Shown piece by piece: positions 55,138 through 64,000 of a stretch of 64,000 nucleotides of DNA. Numbering within the stretch: the stretch's first letter is position 1; each line of letters starts with the position of its first letter. This stretch comes from Lachnospiraceae bacterium. GTDB taxonomy: Bacteria; Bacillota; Clostridia; Lachnospirales; Lachnospiraceae. Where the stretch lies: positions 22,182-86,181 of the forward strand of contig JAFWRC010000139.1 in NCBI GenBank assembly GCA_017508825.1, in the 5' to 3' direction. The translations under genes were made by a program, and so were the position numbers. Below the pieces are notes generated by a model. The model saw only the letters and a list, made by a program, of their open reading frames with translations, did no database searches and was not told the DNA's origin.

Positions 55138-56550
55138 CTATTCCCCGATTTCTTCCAGACGCTGTCTGGCTTTATCCGCCTGTGCACTTTCCGGGAAACG
55201 CGCCAGAAGCAGATTAAACTTCTCTGCCGCTGCAGTCACGTTACCGCTGTCATAATAGCATACACCCAGATAATACAATGCATCATCGTTCTCCGGATCA
55301 TATGTACAGGCTTTTTCCAGACTGCTGATCGCTACCGTATAATCCTGCTGCCGATATGCTTCCAGTCCGGCATCATAATAATTCTCCGCCACCGAGTCAC
55401 CGATTGCCGACTGCAGCTGCGCATAAAGTTCCTTAAATTCCGGAGAAGCCGTCTCCACGTATGATTCCGGTATCATCCCCAGATATTGCTCCACTGCCAG
55501 TGCACCTTCCGTACTGTCCAGATAGGCGCTGGCCGCCGCCTGCAGATGATCGTTTGCGGAAAGCACGCCATTGCTTCCCGTATATTCATCCAATTCCAGG
55601 CGCTGATCCGTGATCGTCTGTTCCAGCTCGCGGATCCGTGCATTCATATCGGCAATCTCGGCATTTTTGGCATCCATCTGCTCACCCAGAAGTGCCTGCT
55701 GCTCATTGCTCTGCGTACGGACTGCCGCTTCCCGGGCCGGCACGATCAGAAAATACGTAACCAGAACGCCGACCAGGATTCCCAGCGCGATCTCCAGTAA
55801 CGCCGTCAGTCCCATAGACTCCCTGCGCCTTACCGGCTGGATGACCGTATCATTACCGCTGCTGAAGCTGACCGCCGCAACCGGTTCCTTCTTCTCCCTG
55901 CGTTTTTTTCCGCCGGAAGGATCACCGCCATACAGCCCCAGCTCCGCTTCCTGCAGATACCGGAGCATGTCCACATCACCGCAATCAATGTCACGGCAGG
56001 CTTCCAGGCCCTTCAGTGCTTTGTCATAATCCCCTTTATTCAGGTATAACAAAGCCAGCAGTTTACGCGCTTTTACATATTTCGGGTTCAGGCTCAGTAC
56101 TTTTTTCAGCTGGATCACTGCCAGATCGTAACTGCGCTCTCCCTGGTTGCAAAGGTCCAATGCCACATTAAACTTTTTTAAGGTGGCCCCGATGGTGTCC
56201 AGCCGGCCCTTGTCCGCCTGCACCATATTGATATATTCATCTGCAAGGTTCTTTTCCGGGCGGATGTTCTTGCTGATCACCCACTCTACAAAAGCTGCAA
56301 CTGCTTCGCCCATCTCATAATAAATAAGCCCCAGCAGATTTCTTGCATCTACATGGTTTTTGTTACAACGCAAAGCCCCCCGCAGGGATTTGATCGCGCC
56401 GGACAGATCCCGCACACTTGCGCGGTCCAAACCGTCATTGTACAAACGGTTTGCCGTAAACATGATCTTTTTATATTTACGCACGTCCGCTCCGCAGCTG
56501 GTGCAATAGCCCAACTCCGATAAGGGGAAACCACAATTGTAACACTCCAT
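55138..56550 (-). CDS. Zinc-ribbon TPR membrane protein
   Basis: The 470-residue protein starts with a zinc ribbon (CYNCGFPLSELGYCTSCG). A first TPR array (about residues 35-205, for example YVKARKLLALLYLNKGDYDKAL) is followed by one TM helix near residues 248-270. A coiled-coil stretch (about 275-320, MDAKNAEIADMNARIRELEQ) precedes a second TPR set at the C-terminus (DYTVAISSLEKACTYDPEND, ALYYLGVCYYDSGN). The layout suggests a membrane scaffold with cytoplasmic and extracellular TPR domains. AGGAG precedes the ATG. Confidence 0.85.
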   Translation of the reverse strand: MECYNCGFPLSELGYCTSCGADVRKYKKIMFTANRLYNDGLDRASVRDLSGAIKSLRGALRCNKNHVDARNLLGLIYYEMGEAVAAFVEWVISKNIRPEKNLADEYINMVQADKGRLDTIGATLKKFNVALDLCNQGERSYDLAVIQLKKVLSLNPKYVKARKLLALLYLNKGDYDKALKGLEACRDIDCGDVDMLRYLQEAELGLYGGDPSGGKKRREKKEPVAAVSFSSGNDTVIQPVRRRESMGLTALLEIALGILVGVLVTYFLIVPAREAAVRTQSNEQQALLGEQMDAKNAEIADMNARIRELEQTITDQRLELDEYTGSNGVLSANDHLQAAASAYLDSTEGALAVEQYLGMIPESYVETASPEFKELYAQLQSAIGDSVAENYYDAGLEAYRQQDYTVAISSLEKACTYDPENDDALYYLGVCYYDSGNVTAAAEKFNLLLARFPESAQADKARQRLEEIGE

Positions 56551-56561
56551 CCCCTTATCTC

Positions 56562-56729
56562 CTATTCGTCTTCTACATCCACATCTGCGGGCGTCTCGTC
56601 ATAATCATTCGCCAGATTGATAAAAACGCTCATCATATCTGTCAGATCTTCACTGTATACCGCATCTTCCGTATCTGCTATCTCCAGACTCCGGCTGAAT
56701 TTTTTTAACTCTTCCTCAAATATGATCAA
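56562..56729 (-). CDS. 55-residue acidic protein upstream of the TPR gene
   Basis: A TTG-initiated frame encodes IIFEEELKKFSRSLEIADT near its start and DVDVEDE at the end, with net strong negative charge. GGAG lies nine bases before the TTG. A good promoter lies about 45 bases upstream and the TPR gene starts 11 bases after its stop, so it is well placed to be a real first gene of that operon. No family recognised. Confidence 0.6.
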   Translation of the reverse strand: MIIFEEELKKFSRSLEIADTEDAVYSEDLTDMMSVFINLANDYDETPADVDVEDE

Positions 56730-56774
56730 CTTCGACCGCTCCGTTCATCAATCCACTTTCACACATACAAAATT

Positions 56775-56803
56775 ACTATACAGAAATCAACGGGAAAAAT
56801 CAA
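56775..56803 (-). promoter_or_regulatory. Promoter of the 55-residue/TPR operon
   Basis: TTGATT and TATAGT with a 17-base spacer on the minus strand. The -35 lies within the 3' arm of a GGGAAAAAT...ATTTTTCCC hairpin (56791-56830) that probably ends the valS transcript. Confidence 0.6.
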
Positions 56804-56830
56804 TGCCCCCGCATCAATTTTTCCCGTTTT
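56791..56830. terminator. Hairpin between valS and the TPR operon
   Basis: AACGGGAAAAATCAATGC pairs with GCATCAATTTTTCCCGTT. On the minus strand the stem is followed only by TTGATTTC, so termination of valS is plausible but not textbook; the plus-strand side has a longer T run. Confidence 0.45.
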
Positions 56831-56873
56831 TTGTATTTTTTGTGAATTTTTACTTAATATAAATCTTTCCGGA

Positions 56874-59534
56874 TTATTTGGACAGATTAGCGATCTGCGC
56901 CTTCACCTGTTCCATCATCTTGGTGTACTTCTCCAGCTTCGCCTTTTCTTCTGCGATCTTGGCTTCCGGCGCCTTGGAAACAAACTTCTCATTGGAGAGC
57001 ATTCCGTTAACACGCTTCAGCTCGCCTTCCAGACGCTGCTCTTCCTTCTTCAGACGCTCCAGTTCCTTCTCCAGATCCACCAGGTCACCCAGCGGCATAT
57101 AGATGTTGACATGCGCGATCACTACGGATACCGCATCGTCCGCAATACCGCTCTTATCTGCCTGTACGATCACCTCGGATGCATAAGCCAGGGTCTTAAA
57201 GAAGTCGTTGTTGCCGGTAAATACCGCACGTTTCTCTTCGGAATCGGATACCACGAATACCTGCGCTTTCTTTGAAGGCGGCACGTTCATCTCGGTACGC
57301 ACATTACGGATACCGCGGATGGCTTCCTTGATAGTCTCGATCTCTGCTTCTTCCTTCGCAAAGTTTCTCGTCTCATCATATACCGGCCAGTCGGAAACCA
57401 TGATGGATTCTTCCTCATCCTGCAATGTGCAGAAGATCTCCTCTGTTACGAACGGCATATACGGATGCAGCAGTTTCAGTGCATCGATCAGCACAGTCTT
57501 TAAGGTATACAGCGCTGCATTGCGGGATTTCGCATCATCCTTCGCATACAGACGCGGCTTCACCATCTCGATGTACCAGTCGCAGAACTCATCCCAGATA
57601 AAGTCGTAGATCTTCTGTACCGCAACACCCAGCTCGTACTTTTCCATATTCTCCGTCACATCTTTGATCAGACGGTTCACACGGGAAGTAATCCAGCGGT
57701 CCGCCGGCTTCAGATCTGCCAGTTCCGGCTTGGCCGGCTGCGTCTCTTCCATATTCATCATAATGAATCGGGACGCATTCCAGATCTTATTCGCAAAATT
57801 ACGGTTTGCCTCTACCTTTTCATAGTAGAAACGCATATCGTTACCCGGCGCATTACCGGTCACCAGAGTCAGACGCAGCGCATCGGCGCCGTACTGCTTG
57901 ATGATCTCCAGCGGATCGATACCGTTGCCCAGAGACTTACTCATCTTACGGCCCTTGTCATCTCTTACCAGTCCGTGGAAGAGTACCGTCTTAAACGGCT
58001 TCTCGCCCATCTGCTCGTACCCAGAGAAGATCATACGGATGACCCAGAAGAAGATGATGTCATAGCCCGTTACCAGCACATCCGTCGGATAAAAGTATTT
58101 CAGTTCCTTCGTCTGCTCCGGCCAACCCAGTGTTGAGAACGGCCACAGCGCAGAACTGAACCAGGTATCCAGAGTATCCGGATCCTGTGTAAAATGTGTC
58201 TCACCGCACTTCGGGCACTTCTCCGGTGCCGCCTTTGCTACAACTGTCTCACCGCACTTATCGCAGTAATATGCCGGGATCCGGTGTCCCCACCACAACT
58301 GGCGGGAGATACACCAGTCACGGATGTTGTCTGTCCAGTTGAAATAGGTCTTCTGCAGGCTCTCCGGTACCAGACGGATCTCGCCTTCTCTTACCGCTTT
58401 CTGCGCCGGCTTGATCAGTTCATCCATCTTTACGAACCACTGTGCTTTTACCAGCGGCTCTACCGTCGTCTTGCAGCGGTCGTGGGTACCTACATTATGT
58501 ACATGGTCCTCGATCTTTACCAGCAGGCCCATAGTATCCAGTTCTTTTACGATAGCCTCTCTGGCCTCATAACGATCCATGCCTTCATACTTGCCGCCGT
58601 TTGCATTGATCGTTGCATTATCATTCATGATGTTGATGATCGGCAGATCGTGGCGCTTGCCCACCTCAAAGTCGTTCGGGTCATGTCCCGGGGTGATCTT
58701 TACTACACCGGTACCGAATTCACGGTCTACATATTCATCCGCCACCACCGGGATCTTGCGGTTCATCAGAGGCAGCATCAGGTTTTTGCCGATCAGATGC
58801 CTGTAACGCTCATCCTCGGGGTGTACGGCCACCGCAGTATCACCCAGCATAGTCTCCGGACGGGTGGTCGCAAAGATCAGGTATTCTCCGCTCTCGGTAT
58901 CGTCATCGTTTAAGATCGGATACTTGATGTGCCAGAAATGTCCGGCCTGCTCCTGATACTCTACTTCCGCATCGGAAATGGAAGTGTTACATACCGGGCA
59001 CCAGTTGATGATACGGGAACCCTTGTAGATGTAGCCTTTTTCGTACATCTTTACGAACACTTCGTTTACGGCCTTGTTGCAGCCTTCGTCCATGGTGAAA
59101 CGCTCACGGTCCCAGTCACAGGACGATCCCATCTTCTTTAACTGGGATACGATGCGTCCGCCGTACTCTTTTCTCCATGCCCACGCACGCTCCAGAAAGC
59201 CTTCGCGTCCCAGATCCTCCTTGCGAATGCCTTCCTCTTTCAGTTTTTCGATGATCTTGACTTCCGTTGCAATGGAAGCGTGGTCCGTGCCCGGCTGCCA
59301 CAGCGCATTGTAGCCCTGCATACGTTTGAAACGGATCAGGATATCCTGCAGGGTATTGTCCAGCGCATGTCCCATGTGCAGCTGCCCCGTGATATTTGGG
59401 GGCGGGATCACGATCGTGAACGGTTTCTTGCTCTCATCTACTTCCGCATGGAAGTACTTCTTATCCAGCCATTTCTGATACAGCCGGTCTTCGATCCCGC
59501 TGGGATCATAAGTCTTTGCCAGTTCTTTTGCCAT
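56874..59534 (-). CDS. valS: Valyl-tRNA synthetase
   Basis: This class I synthetase has 886 residues. [17 protein letters not shown] holds the HIGH motif; the CP1 editing domain has [32 protein letters not shown] follows, and [15 protein letters not shown] is the KMSKS loop. The anticodon domain follows and the C-terminus is the ValRS coiled-coil arm ([20 protein letters not shown]). A CxxC...CxxC zinc site (CDKCGET, CPKCGET) lies near the connective region. The 45-base upstream gap is too short for a T-box leader. Confidence 0.97.
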   Translation of the reverse strand: MAKELAKTYDPSGIEDRLYQKWLDKKYFHAEVDESKKPFTIVIPPPNITGQLHMGHALDNTLQDILIRFKRMQGYNALWQPGTDHASIATEVKIIEKLKEEGIRKEDLGREGFLERAWAWRKEYGGRIVSQLKKMGSSCDWDRERFTMDEGCNKAVNEVFVKMYEKGYIYKGSRIINWCPVCNTSISDAEVEYQEQAGHFWHIKYPILNDDDTESGEYLIFATTRPETMLGDTAVAVHPEDERYRHLIGKNLMLPLMNRKIPVVADEYVDREFGTGVVKITPGHDPNDFEVGKRHDLPIINIMNDNATINANGGKYEGMDRYEAREAIVKELDTMGLLVKIEDHVHNVGTHDRCKTTVEPLVKAQWFVKMDELIKPAQKAVREGEIRLVPESLQKTYFNWTDNIRDWCISRQLWWGHRIPAYYCDKCGETVVAKAAPEKCPKCGETHFTQDPDTLDTWFSSALWPFSTLGWPEQTKELKYFYPTDVLVTGYDIIFFWVIRMIFSGYEQMGEKPFKTVLFHGLVRDDKGRKMSKSLGNGIDPLEIIKQYGADALRLTLVTGNAPGNDMRFYYEKVEANRNFANKIWNASRFIMMNMEETQPAKPELADLKPADRWITSRVNRLIKDVTENMEKYELGVAVQKIYDFIWDEFCDWYIEMVKPRLYAKDDAKSRNAALYTLKTVLIDALKLLHPYMPFVTEEIFCTLQDEEESIMVSDWPVYDETRNFAKEEAEIETIKEAIRGIRNVRTEMNVPPSKKAQVFVVSDSEEKRAVFTGNNDFFKTLAYASEVIVQADKSGIADDAVSVVIAHVNIYMPLGDLVDLEKELERLKKEEQRLEGELKRVNGMLSNEKFVSKAPEAKIAEEKAKLEKYTKMMEQVKAQIANLSK

Positions 59535-59579
59535 TGTATGATTCCTCTTTCTACTTATAATTAATAATTATTTAAATAT

Positions 59580-60893
59580 TTATCTTTCCATCAGCCAGAA
59601 TGCTGCGCTGTACGGAGGCAGTTCGCTGCCGCCGCCGAAATCATGCAGCTGTCCGGTGATCAGGTCCGTTGCCTGTCCGCATCCCGCATCAAAGTGCGCC
59701 CAGTACGGATTGCTGTCCATATTGATCGCCACCATGACTCGCTCGCCATCGACCTTTCGCTCAAAGATGCACTGCTTGTTCTGCAGCAGTACATTGCGCA
59801 TGCCGCCGTAGTTTAACGCCTTACTGTTCTTCTTGGCCTCCGCAAGCTTTGCGATATAGTCCGTGAGCGCCGTCCACTCCGGTGCGTCAAAGGAAGGACG
59901 CAATGCCGGGTCTCCCTGGGATTTGTCTGCCTTGACACCCCATTCACTGCCGTAGTAGACGCAGGGGATACCGGGCATACCGAATACCATCGCATAGACT
60001 AACGGCAGGCAGTTCGGATCCTGGATCAGGGATGCGATACGGGACACATCATGATTATCCGCAAAGGACAACAGGTGTGCTCCGCGGCAGACTGTCCAGT
60101 CTTCCGGTCCGAACAGACGCATCAGCGAATGCACGATCTCGAACATATTGCAAGAGTTAAAGCCGGAATGGATGCCCTTATAGCACTGGTAATTGGTCAG
60201 CGAATGCAGATGCATCTCATTCAGCATACGCCCGTACTCTCCATGCAGCACCTCTCCTAACAGGAAGAACTCCTCTTTTTTGCTGTCCGTAAACTCCCGG
60301 AGTCTGCGCAGGAATTCGTGATCCAGGCAGTAGGCCACATCGAGGCGGATGCCGTCAATCTCAAATTCATTGATCCAGCCCTCGACCGCGTGGAAGATAT
60401 GCTGTATCACATCTTCATTATGCAGATTCAGCTTGACCAGATCGTAGTTGCCTTCCCAGCCTTCATACCACAGTCCGTCATTATAGTTGGAGTTGCCGCC
60501 GAAATCGATACGGTGAAACCAGCTCACATACGGAGAAGACTCTCTGTTTTTCAGCACATCCTGAAACGCCCAGAAACCGCGTCCCACGTGATTGAAAACG
60601 CCATCCAGGACGACCTTGATGCCCTCTTTATGCAGTTCTTTGCAGACTCGTGCAAAGTCCTCGTTGGATCCAAGCCTGGTATCCAGCTTTGTATAATCCC
60701 GGGTATTGTATCCGTGCGTATCGGATTCAAAGACCGGCGAGAAATAGATCGCGTTACAGCCCAGCTTCTTGATGTGCGGGATCCAGTCCAGCACTTTCAG
60801 GATCCTTGACTGCGCAACACCGTCATTCTCATACGGCGCTCCGCAGAATCCCAGCGGGTAGATCTGATAAAATACGCTCTCATACGCCCACAT
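59580..60893 (-). CDS. GH13 alpha-amylase-family enzyme
   Basis: The 437-residue enzyme shows the GH13 regions in order: LDGVFNHVG (region I), GIRLDVAYCL with nucleophile Asp185 (II), LLGEVLHG with acid/base Glu214 (III) and FADNHDVSR with Asp282 (IV). The C-terminal domain is short. There is no signal peptide, so it acts in the cytoplasm on imported maltodextrins or glycogen; closest in pattern to neopullulanase or cyclomaltodextrinase-like enzymes but lacking their N-terminal domain. AGGAGGAG precedes the ATG. It lies 45 bases upstream of valS. Confidence 0.9.
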   Translation of the reverse strand: MWAYESVFYQIYPLGFCGAPYENDGVAQSRILKVLDWIPHIKKLGCNAIYFSPVFESDTHGYNTRDYTKLDTRLGSNEDFARVCKELHKEGIKVVLDGVFNHVGRGFWAFQDVLKNRESSPYVSWFHRIDFGGNSNYNDGLWYEGWEGNYDLVKLNLHNEDVIQHIFHAVEGWINEFEIDGIRLDVAYCLDHEFLRRLREFTDSKKEEFFLLGEVLHGEYGRMLNEMHLHSLTNYQCYKGIHSGFNSCNMFEIVHSLMRLFGPEDWTVCRGAHLLSFADNHDVSRIASLIQDPNCLPLVYAMVFGMPGIPCVYYGSEWGVKADKSQGDPALRPSFDAPEWTALTDYIAKLAEAKKNSKALNYGGMRNVLLQNKQCIFERKVDGERVMVAINMDSNPYWAHFDAGCGQATDLITGQLHDFGGGSELPPYSAAFWLMER

Positions 60894-61005
60894 AGCAGTT
60901 CTCCTCCTGTCAATTATTCATAATCCATTATCATACCACAGTTTATCGGAGACTGCACGCTTTTTTCTATAGAATTGTGGGAAATCCACGGAAATCTGCA
61001 GAAAT

Positions 61006-63576
61006 CTACAGCGTTTCCCAGAAGGCGCTCACCGCATTGCCGATGCCGCCCACATTGGTAACGGAATATCCCTGCCATTCCCTGGGAAACAGCCGCTGAT
61101 AAGAATAGTCCAGAAAACGCTCATCCAGAAGCGCAACGATGCCCTGATCCTTCTCCGTGCGTATCACGCGGCCTGCCGCCTGAAGCACCTTGTTCATCCC
61201 CGGGTAACGGTATGCATAATCAAAGCCTTTTTCATTGAAGAACTCTTTGATGATCTCCCGCTCACTGCAGATCTGCGGAAATCCGACCCCTACGATGATG
61301 CTGCCGATCAATGCATCCTCCTTCAGATCGATCCCCTCCGAAAAGATGCCCCCCAGTACGCAGAACCCCAGAAGCGTGTCCGGAACCCGCGTCTTTCCGG
61401 CTGCCTCCAGAGGCACCAATCCTGTTTTAACAAATCTCGAAAGGAACTCTTCGCGTTCGCTTTCGTTCATCCGTTCTTTCTGCACCAGACACTCAACATC
61501 CCTTTCTTCCAGGAAGTATTGTTCGAAGCTCTGCTGCACTTCTTTCATAAATGCAAATGAAGGGAAGAAGATCATATAGTTTCCCTCTTTAGCTGAAACG
61601 ATTTCCGAAATATGTCTGGCTATATTAAAATAGGTTCTTTCATTTCGCCTGTTATATTTGCTTGTCACATCCCGTCCGACAAAAACACCCAGCTTATCTT
61701 TATCAAATGACGATTTTGCATATACCTCATAATCTGTCACTTCACCCCCCAGCAATTTCTTGTAGTATTGGATCGGAAGCAGGGTTGCCGAAAAAAGGAT
61801 ACTGCTCCGTCCTTTGGCCATACATTCCGCCAGGTTCTTTCCGGGATCCACGCACAGGAGCTTTAACATAAACTTATCGTCTTCCATGAGCTCTGTATAT
61901 ATACGGTAATTCTCATCCAGTTTCTCATAGATGGTCAGAAAATGCCCCACCAGAAAATAGAATTCCAGCACTTCATCCTTTACGCCGGTGTTTTCTTCCT
62001 CTTCCAAAAACTCTGTCAGCGAGGTATTCAGCCCCTGTACCAGTCCGGCAAAAGCATCGATCTCATCCAGAATCCTGACCTTCTCACACTCCCGTTTCAG
62101 ACGCAGCATTTCCCGGTTGCACTTATCCAGTCCGCGGATCACCTTGAACAGAAGCGGGATCCCCTTCGTTTTCTTTTTGCTCTTCAGCTCCCCGTTCGCT
62201 GCCTTCTCCGTCACTTCATTCAGTGTCCTTTTCAGTGAAAGGAAATCTTCCTTAAATAATGCCGCGCTGTACATATCGCGTCCGCGGTCTACCAGATTAT
62301 GCGCCTCGTCCACCAGAAAGGTATATTCGCCGCTGTTTCCGTCCGCAAAGTATCTCTTCAGCGCCACATGCGGGTCAAATGCATAATTATAGTCGCAGAT
62401 GATGGTATCGCAGAACATGCTCAGATCCAGACTCAGCTCAAACGGACATACCTGATGCTTTTCGGAAATCTCACGGACGGTATCCCGGTCCATTCCGTCG
62501 TAATTGGTGATGACATCATAGATTGCGTCATTGATACGGTCAAAATGCCCCTTCGCGTATGGACATGTCTCCGGATTGCACTCCGTCTTTTCCAACGGAC
62601 AGATCTTTTCCTTCGCTGTGATCTCGATGCTCTTCAGCCGCAGCCCCTGCTCTCGCATGATCTGCAGCGTATCACAGGCTACCGTCTGGGTGATCGTCTT
62701 GGCTGTCAGGTAAATGATCCGGTCCGTCAGATTTTCTCCCATCGCCTTGATCGCCGGAAACAGGGTAGTCACCGTCTTGCCGACTCCCGTGGGTGCCTCC
62801 AGAAAGAGTTTCTTCCGTTCGCGAATGGTCTGATACACATACACCGCCAGCTGCCGCTGCCCCTCGCGGTAAGTAAACGGAAACTCCAGACCGCCAATGG
62901 AAATCTGCCGGGTCTCCCGCCACGCAAAAGCAAAATCCGCCCACTTACGATATCCCCGCATCAGTTCTTCAAACCAGTCCCGGATCTCATTCCAGGCATA
63001 TTCTTCAAAAAAGTATTTCAGTTCCTCCGTCTCGGCATTGCAATAGGTCATCCGCACCCGGATCAGCGGAAGCTTATTCTGCAATGCATAAATATAAGCG
63101 TACACCTTTGCCTGTGCCAGATGCACCGGTTCCGGTGCCGTCATCCGTTCCAGTTTCTTATGTACGCATTTGATCTCATCAATCGTGATCTGATCGAATT
63201 CTTCATTTATTAAATATTGATTTAATGATATTTGATTTGCCTGTATGTCCGGTTCCTGTGGTTTTGCAAGGCTCTCATTTATGATACCGTCTGCCCGTCC
63301 TTCGATACGCACCACATAGTTTTCCGTTACATACTCATAACGCAGCATCACCTCAGCGCTGTACTCCGGCCCCTGGCTTCGCTGCAGCTTCCGGTGCAGT
63401 CGGCTCCCTTCCTGCATCGCCTTTTCCGGCGACATCATTCTCCGGTTATCAATATCGCCCGACCGGAGCATAAACTCCACCAGCTGCCGGACCGAGATTG
63501 GAATGATGAATGAAGGCTTTGTTTCCTTTTTTTCACCGGTTTCAATTGTTACCTGCGTATTGTCTGCACCCATATC
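61006..63576 (-). CDS. Nuclease-helicase, PD-(D/E)XK plus XPD/DinG-like
   Basis: The N-terminal 230 residues have a Cas4/RecB-like nuclease pattern (RIEGRADGI, then TIDEIKCVHKK). The helicase part has Walker A APTGVGKTV, the four Fe-S cysteines of XPD-type enzymes (in CPLEKTECNPETCPY and HQVCPFE), the DEAH box VDEAHNLVD, LFSATLLP and QAAGRVIRTEKD. It probably unwinds damaged or branched DNA 5' to 3'. The ATG used has no clear binding site; an in-frame TTG at 63609 follows AAAAGGAT by eight bases. TTGAAA-17-TAGTAT lies just before the ATG, so a leaderless mRNA is possible. Confidence 0.87.
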   Translation of the reverse strand, partial: DMGADNTQVTIETGEKKETKPSFIIPISVRQLVEFMLRSGDIDNRRMMSPEKAMQEGSRLHRKLQRSQGPEYSAEVMLRYEYVTENYVVRIEGRADGIINESLAKPQEPDIQANQISLNQYLINEEFDQITIDEIKCVHKKLERMTAPEPVHLAQAKVYAYIYALQNKLPLIRVRMTYCNAETEELKYFFEEYAWNEIRDWFEELMRGYRKWADFAFAWRETRQISIGGLEFPFTYREGQRQLAVYVYQTIRERKKLFLEAPTGVGKTVTTLFPAIKAMGENLTDRIIYLTAKTITQTVACDTLQIMREQGLRLKSIEITAKEKICPLEKTECNPETCPYAKGHFDRINDAIYDVITNYDGMDRDTVREISEKHQVCPFELSLDLSMFCDTIICDYNYAFDPHVALKRYFADGNSGEYTFLVDEAHNLVDRGRDMYSAALFKEDFLSLKRTLNEVTEKAANGELKSKKKTKGIPLLFKVIRGLDKCNREMLRLKRECEKVRILDEIDAFAGLVQGLNTSLTEFLEEEENTGVKDEVLEFYFLVGHFLTIYEKLDENYRIYTELMEDDKFMLKLLCVDPGKNLAECMAKGRSSILFSATLLPIQYYKKLLGGEVTDYEVYAKSSFDKDKLGVFVGRDVTSKYNRRNERTYFNIARHISEIVSAKEGNYMIFFPSFAFMKEVQQSFEQYFLEERDVECLVQKERMNESEREEFLSRFVKTGLVPLEAAGKTRVPDTLLGFCVLGGIFSEGIDLKEDALIGSIIVGVGFPQICSEREIIKEFFNEKGFDYAYRYPGMNKVLQAAGRVIRTEKDQGIVALLDERFLDYSYQRLFPREWQGYSVTNVGGIGNAVSAFWETL

Positions 63577-63639
63577 CACAATACTAGCATAACAGAACGT
63601 ACGTTTCAAGACATAATCCTTTTCTGTCAACCGATTATG

Positions 63640-64000
63640 TCTGTCGATTACGTCAACCGACTTCCTGTGATTCTCCCAAATATTATGTCTACTATACCAC
63701 TTATGTTACCCACTCTTTATTTTTCTTTACTCTTATTATCGTAAACTTTTGTTTATAAAATTGTTATTAATTCTCATCTCAGACCGTTTTGGTCAATTTT
63801 CTTTTTTCTGGTCTGCATATTTCCGTTTCTCCCATTTGTCTATTCCTGTTTTAATTTTCATATTACCATTATTTTATGTTATCTTTCATCAGTCTCTCCG
63901 GACATCCCGTGCCATATTCTTATGTATACTATCATGCCGTTCTTTCGTCGTTCTTCTCCTATTAACGTAATTATTTTATGTCCCCACAAATTCCGGTTTA
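63640..64000. other. AT-rich interval without a supported gene
   Basis: About 360 bases before the window end are AT-rich with short frames only. A 73-codon plus-strand frame is hydrophobic with no binding site and is not supported. No structured RNA or repeat was recognised. Confidence 0.5.

Noticed and set aside
59535-59579. T-box leader for valS
   Set aside because: Only 45 bases separate valS from the upstream gene, and no T-box consensus is present. argG was also checked and has none.
63749-63970. 73-codon hydrophobic plus-strand frame
   Set aside because: No binding site or promoter, low-complexity AT-rich translation, and no recognisable family.

Overview
The window looks like chromosomal DNA from a spore-forming Firmicute of the Lachnospiraceae type. 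GC is near 50%, Shine-Dalgarno sites are strong, and there are GerMN and SpoVB-like genes, a fused FeoA-FeoB and a large 2-hydroxyacyl-CoA dehydratase activase. Essentially every gene is on the minus strand, so transcription runs from high to low coordinates. The long plus-strand open frames are antisense shadows. I saw no rRNA, tRNA, CRISPR array, transposase or prophage gene. The genus is inference; no marker gene was compared.

Layout from low to high coordinates. 0-7 kb: an apparent operon comEA, OmpR-type regulator, histidine kinase, GerMN lipoprotein, comEC, then a small lipoprotein. 7-17 kb: arginine genes (GNAT protein, argJ, argB, argD and a solute-binding protein), potassium uptake (DUF1294, trkA, trkH) and argG. 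17-24 kb: an FMN-riboswitch-controlled ribD-ribE-ribBA-ribH operon followed by a HAD phosphatase; a two-gene cassette (78-aa protein plus RidA) occurs once on each side of this block. 23.6-37 kb is the accessory part: four members or remnants of an unrecognised membrane-protein family (two intact, one frameshifted, one only a 3' end), a secreted carbohydrate-binding protein, and a LnrJKLMN-like two-component/ABC-2 exporter locus with an orphan type IV pilin, a small membrane protein and a flavodoxin-like protein. 37-41 kb: feoAB and a SpoVB-like flippase interrupted by one in-frame TAG. 41-52 kb: F-type ATP synthase and the 1415-aa activase. 52-64 kb: DUF4234 and DUF5684 proteins, azlCD, a TPR protein, valS, a GH13 enzyme and a nuclease-helicase.

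The two strongest observations are these. (1) Four transcription units between 31.4 and 35.6 kb carry the same bipartite operator: two TGACnnnnGTCA-like boxes whose centres are exactly 23 bp apart, placed 21-22 bp upstream of a TATAAT-like -10 with no -35. This defines a local regulon (exporter plus response regulator, pilin, membrane protein, flavodoxin). (2) The ATP synthase operon has no separate delta gene; instead the alpha subunit carries an extra N-terminal region of about 80 residues resembling the C-terminal half of delta, the half that contacts subunit b.
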